A DNA stretch of 64,000 nucleotides from Prado023 sp963697345 (lineage in GTDB: Bacteria; Actinomycetota; Actinomycetes; S36-B12; CAIYMF01): contig CAVONS010000001.1 in the NCBI GenBank assembly GCA_963697345.1, forward strand, positions 1 through 64,000, given 5' to 3'. This document shows positions 43,438 to 50,604 of this stretch, in pieces. The position numbers were made by a program, and so were the translations under genes. The notes under the pieces were generated by a model, which did not search any database, was not told the origin of the DNA, and worked only from the letters and a program-made list of their open reading frames with translations. Every line of letters starts with the position of its first letter. Positions within the stretch are counted from its first letter, which is position 1.

Positions 43438-44220
43438 TCAGCCGTCCATGAACGGGACGCCGATGATCGAGTACCCGCCATCGACATAGATCGTCTGCCC
43501 GGTGATCATCCGGGCCTCGTCCGAGGCGAGGAACGCCGCGCAGTTGCCGACGTCCTCCTGCGTCACGTCCTGACGCATCGGCGACACCTTGCGGTTGTAC
43601 TCCAGCATCAGGTCCAGCTCCGGCAGCCCGGACGCTGCGATGGTGCGGATCGGCCCGGCCGAGATCGCGTTCACCCGGATCCCCTCGGGCCCGAGATCGG
43701 CGGCCAGCTCACGCACGTAGGCCTCCAGTGCGGCCTTGGCCACGCCCATCACCTTGTACTTGGCCGACACCCGCACCCCACCGATGTAGCTCAACGCGAT
43801 CGCGGAGCCGCCGTTGGGCATGTGCACACGCGCTGCGTTCATCAGCGTGGCCATCGAGTGCGCCGACGTCACGAGCGCGGTGGTGAAGTCCTCCTCGGTC
43901 GTCTCCACGACCCGACCCTCGAACGCGGTCCTCGGTGCGAACGCGATCGCGTGCACGACGATGTCGATCGGCATGGTGATCTTGGCGAAGAACGCCTCCA
44001 CCTCGGCCGGGTTGCGGATGTCGCACCGCTCGTAGGCGATCAGGTGCGGCAGCGTCGGCGCCAGCTGCATGATCCGGCTGTGGAAGCGGAACTGGTAGCC
44101 CAGGATCACCCGCGCCCCGTGCCTGGTGAGCTCCTGGGCGATGGCCCAGGCGATCGACTCCTCGCTGGCCACGCCCATCACCAGGGCGACCTTGCCCTTG
44201 AGCGGCTTCTTGATGGTCAT
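43438..44220 (-). CDS. fabI: Enoyl-[acyl-carrier-protein] reductase (NADH), FabI
   Basis: The 260-residue enzyme reduces trans-2-enoyl-ACP in the last step of the type II fatty-acid elongation cycle. The N-terminal Rossmann motif has the FabI form VMGVASEESIAWAIA. The active site Y-x6-K is Tyr155...Lys162 (YKVMGVAK), with the second Tyr145 nearby, and NAISAGPIRTIAASG and MITGQTIYVDGGY follow. Length is typical. It is the first clear chromosomal gene to the right of the tRNA and is transcribed in the same direction. InhA-type enzymes of mycobacteria are related; the Gln/Arg details here fit general FabI. Confidence 0.95.
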   Translation of the reverse strand: MTIKKPLKGKVALVMGVASEESIAWAIAQELTRHGARVILGYQFRFHSRIMQLAPTLPHLIAYERCDIRNPAEVEAFFAKITMPIDIVVHAIAFAPRTAFEGRVVETTEEDFTTALVTSAHSMATLMNAARVHMPNGGSAIALSYIGGVRVSAKYKVMGVAKAALEAYVRELAADLGPEGIRVNAISAGPIRTIAASGLPELDLMLEYNRKVSPMRQDVTQEDVGNCAAFLASDEARMITGQTIYVDGGYSIIGVPFMDG

Positions 44221-44356
44221 GGCCTGCCTCCGGCTCGTACGTCAGGCGGTGATCGTAGGCGCGCACCACGCCGGGTTGTGGGCCAGCGGGAGGTCCACCC
44301 CCGGTCCCCACATCCCGCCTTCTGCCGCTGTCACCCGCTCGGGTTACCGTCATCCC

Positions 44357-45181
44357 ATGACTCGACTCATCTGCCTCGGGGACTCCTTCACGGAGGGAAT
44401 GTCCGATGAGCCGCGCGCCGATGGCCGCCACATGGGCTGGTCGGACCGCGTCGCTGAAGGGCTGGCTGCCGACACGTCCGGAGCTGCCCCGGCGCCGGTC
44501 ACCTACGCCAACCTCGCCGTCCGCGGCAAGCTCCTCGACCAGGTCGTCGCTGAGCAGCTGGGCCCGGCCATCGCGCTGGGACCGGACATCGTCACGTTCC
44601 ACGCCGGGGCCAACGATGTGCTGCGCCCGGGCACGGACATCGCCGACCTGTACGCCCGCTACGACGCCGCGGTCGCGCAGCTGACAGCCACCGGTGCTCG
44701 CGTGGTCCTGTTCACGTCCTTGGCCCGCGCGGGTGGATCAGGGCGCTTCGCTGATCGGCTGGAGAAGCAGTTCCACGCCTTCAACCGGCACGTGCGGATC
44801 GCTGCCGGCGACCACGGCGCGATCCTGATCGACCTCGAGGCCATCCACGCCCTGACCGACCGACGCTTCTGGGCCTCGGACCGGCTGCACCTCAACGAGC
44901 TGGGGCACGCCCGCGTCGCGGCCGCCGTCCTCAGCGCGCTCCAGGTCACGGACCCGGCGGTGCTCGGTGGCCCCGTCGGCTGGTGGGCCGAACCGCTGCC
45001 GCCCGCCGAACCCCGCTCGCGCCGCGACGACCTCGCTGCCGATGCCGAATGGGTACGGGTGCACCTGATCCCGTGGATCGGTCGCCGCGTGCGTCGGGTG
45101 TCCAGCGGTGACGGGATTGCGCCCAAGGAACGTCATCCCCGGGAGGTCACCCCCGGGCAACATGACCGCACGAGCGCCTGA
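44357..45181 (+). CDS. SGNH/GDSL-family lipase/esterase
   Basis: The 274-residue hydrolase has SGNH block I ICLGDSFTEGMSDE with the catalytic Ser near residue 10, block II Gly in LAVRGKLL, block III TFHAGANDVLRPG with the oxyanion Asn, and block V WASDRLHLNELGH with the catalytic Asp-x-x-His. No signal is visible, so it probably acts in the cytoplasm. The start at 44357 puts block I at the N-terminus as usual. It is divergent from fabI with about 136 bp between. The substrate, an acyl or acetyl ester, is unknown. Confidence 0.9.
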   Translation: MTRLICLGDSFTEGMSDEPRADGRHMGWSDRVAEGLAADTSGAAPAPVTYANLAVRGKLLDQVVAEQLGPAIALGPDIVTFHAGANDVLRPGTDIADLYARYDAAVAQLTATGARVVLFTSLARAGGSGRFADRLEKQFHAFNRHVRIAAGDHGAILIDLEAIHALTDRRFWASDRLHLNELGHARVAAAVLSALQVTDPAVLGGPVGWWAEPLPPAEPRSRRDDLAADAEWVRVHLIPWIGRRVRRVSSGDGIAPKERHPREVTPGQHDRTSA

Positions 45182-45251
45182 CAACCTGAGCCGAGCATCA
45201 CCCGGCACCACACCGCACCACCCGGCGTTCGCCGGGCCACGGAAGGACACC

Positions 45252-46004
45252 ATGCCCACCACACTGATCACCGGCGCGAGTTCCGGCCTCGGCGCCGAGA
45301 TGGCCCGCCAGTTCGCGGCACTCGGCCACGACCTCGCGCTGTCCGCGCGGCGCGCCGACCGCCTCACGGAGCTCCGCGCCGAGATCCTCGACACCCACCC
45401 GGAGCGCCGGATCGAGATCCGCGCGCTGGACGTCACCGACGACGACGCGGTGTTCGAGGTGTTCCACGCCTTCGCCGACGACTTCGGCTACCTCGACCGG
45501 ATCATCATCAACGCAGGCCTGGGCAAGGGCGCCCGGATCGGCACCGGCAAGTACTACGCCAACCGCCAGACAGCCATGACGAACTTCGTCGCCGCACTGG
45601 CCCAGGCCGAGGCGGCCATGGAGATCTTCCGCGAGCAGAAGCGCGGCCATCTGGTGTTCATCTCCTCGATGTCAGCGATGCGCGGCATGCCCAAGGCGCT
45701 CAATGTGTACGCCGCCACCAAGGCCGGCGTGGCCAACCTTGCCGAGGGCCTGCGCAGCGAGATGCAGTCCACCCCCGACCTCGATGTCGTCATCTCGACC
45801 ATCTACCCGGGCTACATCCGCTCCGAGATGAACGAGTACGTCGAGAACGCCCTCTTCATGGTGGACACCGAGACCGGGGTGAAGGCGATCGTCGCCGCGA
45901 TCGAGGCGGAGAAGGCCGATGCGCGGGTCCCGAGCTGGCCGTGGTGGCCACTGGGAACCGTGATGCGCAATGCGCCACTAGGGGTCGTGCGCCGCATGAT
46001 CTGA
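45252..46004 (+). CDS. Short-chain dehydrogenase/reductase (SDR)
   Basis: This 250-residue classical SDR has the cofactor motif TLITGASSGLGAEMA (TGxxxGxG), then RRADRLTELRAE, with a basic residue pair after the second strand suggesting NADPH. NAG appears in IIINAGLGKG, with Ser in VFISSMSAM and the catalytic YAATKAG (Y-x3-K). Ribosome site GGAAGGA precedes ATG 45252. It lies 70 bp after the SGNH gene on the same strand. The substrate is unknown. Confidence 0.92.
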   Translation: MPTTLITGASSGLGAEMARQFAALGHDLALSARRADRLTELRAEILDTHPERRIEIRALDVTDDDAVFEVFHAFADDFGYLDRIIINAGLGKGARIGTGKYYANRQTAMTNFVAALAQAEAAMEIFREQKRGHLVFISSMSAMRGMPKALNVYAATKAGVANLAEGLRSEMQSTPDLDVVISTIYPGYIRSEMNEYVENALFMVDTETGVKAIVAAIEAEKADARVPSWPWWPLGTVMRNAPLGVVRRMI

Positions 46005-46040
46005 CCGGTCCACCGACCACCGGCACCGGCACCACCCCGG

Positions 46041-46106
46041 ATCCCCTCCGCATCCGCGGATCTCCTCCGCGTGCCCAAGGAGGAGATCACAGCTAGCGGA
46101 GGGGAT
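46041..46106. terminator. Nested inverted repeats between convergent genes
   Basis: An outer 11-bp stem (ATCCCCTCCGC at 46041-46051 with GCGGAGGGGAT at 46096-46106) encloses an inner 10-bp stem (GATCTCCTCC at 46059-46068 with GGAGGAGATC at 46079-46088). It sits between the SDR and the convergent DUF3037 gene and probably terminates transcription from both sides. Confidence 0.65.
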
Positions 46107-46155
46107 TGCTTGGGGGCGTGGCTGCGCCGCCACTCGGTGCTGGCCACTCTTGCGG

Positions 46156-46537
46156 TCAGTCGAGCATGCACTCCGCGATCCATGCCAGCTCGGCCTCCGG
46201 GTTGTCCGTCACGCCCGTGTGGACCGGGCCGGGCTGGATCACCACGCTCCGGGGTGCGGTCAGCCATCGGAACCGCCGTCCGGCGTCAGCCATCCCGGCC
46301 TCGCCCGCGTTCAGGCTGCCCTCGGCCACGGCCCTGGCTGCCACCAGCGCATCAGCGATCGACACCACAGTCCACCTTCGGCCACAGCGCCTCGGCGCCG
46401 CTGAGGTCCGAGCGCACCCGCATGCCGAGGAAGTCGGCCTGCTGGCAGTAGACCAGCACCGCACCGTTGACGAACTCGCCGCGGTCCACCCGCGGGACGA
46501 TCCGCAGCACCGCATACTCGAACGGCATGCCGGTCAT
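46156..46537 (-). pseudogene. DUF3037 protein, frameshifted
   Basis: The first frame starts at ATG 46537 and reads MPFEYAVLRIVPRVDRGEFV (after three residues) and VYCQQADFLGMRV, the conserved DUF3037 N-terminus, but stops after LWPKVDCGVDR. The neighbouring frame continues SIADALVAARAVAEGS and RFRWLTAPRSVVIQPGPVHT, the conserved C-terminus. The shift lies near 46375. Together they give a normal length of about 127 residues. The ATG overlaps the stop of the HipA-like gene by 4 bp. The HipA-like/DUF3037 pairing is common in bacteria. A single sequencing error would explain the break. Confidence 0.75.
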
Positions 46538-47415
46538 GCGTCCCCCCGCCCGATCTTCAGCTCGGGGATCCACTCCGGCGGCCCGGAGCTCTGGCGCCCG
46601 GACCTCCGAACTCCCCCGACGTCGCGAGCGGGTCCCCGCTCGACGGCCTGCGCCAGGGCCGGAACCCAGGAGGCCCGTGCCGCAAGGCGAGCCGCGAGGA
46701 ACTCCTGGTAGGCCCCCCGGACCGCGTCCACGCTCCCCCACTGCTCAGCATCGGCTGCCAGCCACTCCTCGGGGACCGCCCCGACCGCATCGCCGGCCAC
46801 AGTCGGCCAGTCGATCGCGCTCAGTGCAGCATCAGCCGCCTCGATGTCCGGTTGGCACTCCAGCAGCGCATGGTCGGCCACGTCGAACTCGCGCTCCGCG
46901 AAGCGATGCACCTGGTCGTCACGTCCCGGAGTCCACGAGTGATGGAACGTCAGCGCTGCACCGTGGTCGATCAGCTGCAGCTCGCGATGCCACATCAGCA
47001 TGTTCGGGTTGCGCCAGGTGCGGTCCACGTTGCTGATCAGGGCGTCGAACCACACGATCCGCCCGGCAAGCGCGGAGTCGACTGTCGGCATGGGCCCGAC
47101 ATCCAGGGCTCCGGGCAGGAAGTCGATGCCCAGGTTGATGCCCACTGATGCGCGCAGCAGGTGCTGCACCTCCTCGTCAGGCTCGGCGGGAGCCAGCTCG
47201 GCCGGCACCTCGACAGGCGCCCATCGCGGCACCCGCAGCCCGACGCCCTCCGCCAGGCCGGCGCAGATCACCTCGGCCGCCAGCGCACGCGGCCCCTGAC
47301 CCGCGCCGCGGAACTTCACCACGTACATCCCGAGGTCGTCGGCCTCCATGAGGCCCGGCAGTGACCCACCCTCCCGCAACGGAGTCACATACCTGGTTGC
47401 GCGCACCGGATCCAC
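46534..47415 (-). CDS. HipA-like kinase-fold protein
   Basis: The 293-residue protein resembles the short HipA-like kinases that pair with DUF3037. The N-terminus reads ATRYVTPLREGGSLPGLMEA and YVVKFRGAGQGPRAL (the ATP-contacting Lys). The catalytic-type segment includes RIVWFDALISNVDRTWRNPN (a D-x-x-x-x-N loop) and LQLIDHGAALTFHH (the DHG/DFG-like metal site). No HipB-type antitoxin is adjacent. I take GTG 47415 as the start because the family's conserved region begins there; ATG 47487 would add 24 residues. It overlaps the DUF3037 gene by 4 bp. Confidence 0.78.
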   Translation of the reverse strand: MDPVRATRYVTPLREGGSLPGLMEADDLGMYVVKFRGAGQGPRALAAEVICAGLAEGVGLRVPRWAPVEVPAELAPAEPDEEVQHLLRASVGINLGIDFLPGALDVGPMPTVDSALAGRIVWFDALISNVDRTWRNPNMLMWHRELQLIDHGAALTFHHSWTPGRDDQVHRFAEREFDVADHALLECQPDIEAADAALSAIDWPTVAGDAVGAVPEEWLAADAEQWGSVDAVRGAYQEFLAARLAARASWVPALAQAVERGPARDVGGVRRSGRQSSGPPEWIPELKIGRGDA

Positions 47416-47517
47416 CGGCCCAGCGTAGGGCGTCCACCCAGGGTCCCGCCGCCGATGACCGGACCCGCCGTGGAGCACTACGCTCATGCCGCGCCCCCAA
47501 CCTCGAGGAGCCCTCGC

Positions 47518-48309
47518 ATGACCGCCCTGCCAGCCCTGCTGCTGTTCCACGGAGTCGGTGACTCCGGGGGGTGCTGGGAGCCGTTCGTGGGTCGGCTTCG
47601 CCAGCAGGAGGGCCTGGCCGACCTGGCCGTCAGCACACCCGATGCGCCCGCGCACGGGGGGCGTCTGGCCGCTGCAGGGCACTCCATCGCGTGGCCCGAC
47701 CAGCTCGGTGAGGGCATCGCGCACGCGCAGGCGCTCGTGGCGCAGACCGGCCGGCGCATCGTGGTGGGTGGGCACTCGATGGGCTCGATGACCGCCCTGG
47801 GCGTGGCCGCGAACAGGCCGGACCTCGTGGTGGGCACGTTCCTCGAGGATCCGCCGCTGATGTCACCGCTCCCCCCGCCGGACGCCCCCATCGAGCCGCC
47901 GACTCCCGCGGACGTCCACGAGTTCGGCGCCTGGTTCGCTGAGCTGCAGGCCACACCCTTCGAGGAGGTGGTGGCCGGCGCCCGAGCCGAGCACCCGACC
48001 TGGGACGAGGCCGAGTACGCCCCCTGGGCACGCGCGAAGCAGGCAGTCGACCTCCTGGCGTTCCGTGACCCGGTCATCTGGGTGCACGGGGACACCGTCC
48101 GCATCGTGCGCCACGCGCCCGCACCGGTCGTGGTCGCGGCCGGTTGGCCGGAGCGCGGCGGCCTGGTCATCGACGAGGTGGCTGCCCAGCTGCGCGCCCA
48201 GCCGGGATGGACGTTCCACCGGCTGCCCACCGGCCATGACGTGCGCCGCGACGCCCCCGAGGCCACGGTCACGCTGCTTGCCGACCTGATCCGCTGCGCA
48301 CCGCAGTGA
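47518..48309 (+). CDS. Alpha/beta hydrolase
   Basis: The 263-residue hydrolase has LLLFHGVGDSGGCW (oxyanion HG), the nucleophile elbow VVGGHSMGSMTA and the terminal histidine in RLPTGHDVRRDAP. The acid is probably in the VIWVHGDT/VVVAAGWP region. It starts at ATG 47518 behind GAGGAG. Its stop overlaps the GTG start of the EamA transporter by 4 bp, so the two are coupled. Divergent from the HipA-like gene. Substrate unknown. Confidence 0.88.
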   Translation: MTALPALLLFHGVGDSGGCWEPFVGRLRQQEGLADLAVSTPDAPAHGGRLAAAGHSIAWPDQLGEGIAHAQALVAQTGRRIVVGGHSMGSMTALGVAANRPDLVVGTFLEDPPLMSPLPPPDAPIEPPTPADVHEFGAWFAELQATPFEEVVAGARAEHPTWDEAEYAPWARAKQAVDLLAFRDPVIWVHGDTVRIVRHAPAPVVVAAGWPERGGLVIDEVAAQLRAQPGWTFHRLPTGHDVRRDAPEATVTLLADLIRCAPQ

Positions 48310-49301
48310 ACGATGAGTCGAAGCCGGGCGCACCGCCCCCCGATGCCCTCACCGGCCTCCCTGCGCCGCCGGCCCAGCCAGATGCGGGCTTCCACAGGCG
48401 ACCCGTGCTGGGCTACGTCCTGTACCTCAGCGGGGCGTTGCTGTTCGGGATCAACGGCACGGTCAGCAAGGTCCTGCTCACGTCCGTCGATGACGCGGCC
48501 AGGGTGTCGCAGCTGCGCGTCTCGTTCGCGTTCCTGATCCTGCTGGTCATCGTCGCGCTGGCCAACCCCCGCTCACTGCCCCTGCGTCGCCACGAGATCG
48601 GGCCGGTCGCTGCCTACGGCATCCTGGGCGTGTCCCTGACGCAGTGGCTCTACTTCGTCGCGTTGACCCGGATGCCCATCGGGATCGCCCTGCTCATCGA
48701 GTTCACCGCCCCGATCATGGTCGTCCTGTGGGTGCGCTACGGATGGCACCGACCCGTGCGCAACACGGTGTGGCTCGGCCTGGCGCTGGCCCTCGTCGGG
48801 CTGGGCATGGTGGCGCAGGTGTGGCTCGGGCTGACCCTGGACTCCCTGGGGGTGGCCGCGGCCTTCGGCGCCGCTGCGGCGCTCGCGGTCTACTACCTGC
48901 TGGGCGAGACCTGCAGCAGGGACCGCGACCCCGTCTCGCTGACGCTCTGGGGGTTCGGCTTCGCCGCGCTGATGTGGGCCGTGGTGCAGCCCTGGTGGAG
49001 CTTCCCGTGGCAGGCCCTGGAGGGCTCCGCGAGCCCCCTGGGCGAGGACACGGCCACCGTTCCCCTGTGGGGGCTGGCCGCCTGGATGGTCGTGCTGGGC
49101 ACGATCGCGCCCTTCTGGCTGGTCCTGGCCGCGATCCGGCACATCGGTGCTGCTGGGGCAAGCATCATCGGGATGACCGAGCCGTTCATCGCCGCGCTGG
49201 TCGCCTGGGTGGTCCTCGATGAGGTGCTGACCCCGGCACAGCTGCTCGGCGGCGCCGTCATCCTGACCGGCGTGGTGATCGCGGAGCGCGCGCGGGGCTG
49301 A
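48306..49301 (+). CDS. EamA/DMT-superfamily transporter
   Basis: The 331-residue integral membrane protein has ten predicted helices in two EamA repeats (about 35-165 and 180-325). The first opens YVLYLSGALLFGINGTVSKV and the second has MTEPFIAALVAWVVLDEVLT, the typical signature in the second repeat. The family exports amino acids, metabolites or drugs. GTG 48306 overlaps the preceding TGA. A 30-residue Pro-rich cytoplasmic N-terminus precedes the first helix. The coupling with an alpha/beta hydrolase might mean export of the hydrolysis product (inference). Confidence 0.9.
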   Translation: MNDESKPGAPPPDALTGLPAPPAQPDAGFHRRPVLGYVLYLSGALLFGINGTVSKVLLTSVDDAARVSQLRVSFAFLILLVIVALANPRSLPLRRHEIGPVAAYGILGVSLTQWLYFVALTRMPIGIALLIEFTAPIMVVLWVRYGWHRPVRNTVWLGLALALVGLGMVAQVWLGLTLDSLGVAAAFGAAAALAVYYLLGETCSRDRDPVSLTLWGFGFAALMWAVVQPWWSFPWQALEGSASPLGEDTATVPLWGLAAWMVVLGTIAPFWLVLAAIRHIGAAGASIIGMTEPFIAALVAWVVLDEVLTPAQLLGGAVILTGVVIAERARG

Positions 49302-49326
49302 ACCCCCGCCCAGGTGAAGCCGCTGG

Positions 49327-50523
49327 TCACTCCGCCTTGAACTGCTTGACGAACTGCCTGATCTGCTTGTCGTAGGCCTCCGGGTCCACGTTCCACGACA
49401 GGACGTGGTCGGCGCCGTCCACCACGACGTACGTGCCGTCCTTGCCCGCGATCCGCATGAAACGATCGTTGACCGCCAGGGGCACGGTCTGGTCGTCGGC
49501 GCCCTGGAACACCAGCAGCGGCACGTCGACCAGCCCCTCCTTGCCGGAGTAGTCGATGGCGGAGAAGTCCACGCCGTAGCGGAACGCGACGGCCATCTTG
49601 GCCGCGTCCTCCAGGGACTCCGGGATCGGCAGGTCACCGACCGGCAGGGTGCGGTACTCGGCCGCCTCATCGACGACGTCCTCGAAGCTCGACGCCGGTG
49701 AGTCGAGGATGACCCCGTCCACCCGGCGGGCGAGCACGCCCCGCTCGAGGAAGCCCAGGGTCACCGCGCCTCCGTGGCTGGCGCCACCCAGCACGACGAT
49801 CCGCGCGCCCTCGTCCTCGGCGTACTGCACGGCCGCCTCGAGCTCCTGCCACTCGGTGCGCCCGAAGTGCACCATCCCGTCCTCATACTCGGGGGCTCCG
49901 ACGTCGCCGGTGTAGGTGATGATCAGCACGGTGAAGTCCGCCTTGATCAGGGCGCGCGACATCCGCAGCATCTCCGAGCGCGATGCGCCCTTGCCGTGCG
50001 TGAGGATCGCCCACTTGTCGGAGTCCTCGGCCGTGATCTGCCATGCCGGGAAGACCCGGCCGTCCGGCGTGCTGATGTCCACGTACTCCGGGTCCAGGCC
50101 CGCCTGCTCGGGGGAGAGCCACACGTCGCGGGTCAACCCGTAGCGGTCCCCGACGCGCGGACCATCACCGACGACGTCGATCACCGGTCGGGTCTCGGCA
50201 CCGTCGGCGCCCGCCACTGCTGGGCCGACGACCAGCAGGGACTCGCCGATGGCCACACCCATCACCGCATCGTCGAACTTCGTCTCAGCCCGGTACTGCT
50301 CGTCGGGCAGGATCGTGATCGTGGGGTCCTCACCCGTGGCGTCATAGGCCTGCACGGTTCCGCCCTGCAGGTTGGCCGGGTCGTACGGCTCGGACTTCAG
50401 GGCGTCGGCGTACACCTGGCCGGAGAAGTACCAGGCACCCCCGACGTAGAACACCGCAACCAGGGCGATCGCCGTGAACAGGATGGCCCACGGCCAACGA
50501 CGACGTGTGCGCGATCGGGTCAT
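49327..50523 (-). CDS. Membrane-anchored alpha/beta hydrolase
   Basis: The 398-residue protein begins with basic residues and one helix (WAILFTAIALVAVFYVGGAW, about 12-32), then an exported alpha/beta hydrolase domain. WAILTHGKGASR is the oxyanion loop, VVLGGASHGGAV the nucleophile elbow, VFQGADDQTVP the acid and DGADHVLSW the histidine. This resembles the serine aminopeptidase S33/BAAT-like extracytoplasmic hydrolases. It is convergent with the EamA gene (25 bp). ATG 50523. Substrate unknown. Confidence 0.88.
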   Translation of the reverse strand: MTRSRTRRRWPWAILFTAIALVAVFYVGGAWYFSGQVYADALKSEPYDPANLQGGTVQAYDATGEDPTITILPDEQYRAETKFDDAVMGVAIGESLLVVGPAVAGADGAETRPVIDVVGDGPRVGDRYGLTRDVWLSPEQAGLDPEYVDISTPDGRVFPAWQITAEDSDKWAILTHGKGASRSEMLRMSRALIKADFTVLIITYTGDVGAPEYEDGMVHFGRTEWQELEAAVQYAEDEGARIVVLGGASHGGAVTLGFLERGVLARRVDGVILDSPASSFEDVVDEAAEYRTLPVGDLPIPESLEDAAKMAVAFRYGVDFSAIDYSGKEGLVDVPLLVFQGADDQTVPLAVNDRFMRIAGKDGTYVVVDGADHVLSWNVDPEAYDKQIRQFVKQFKAE

Positions 50524-50604
50524 GACAGGACTATCCCAGATCGCTCCCGGCGGAGCAGTCCGTCAGGACCCGCGTGGTCCGGCGACCAACCAGGCACCGG
50601 CACG

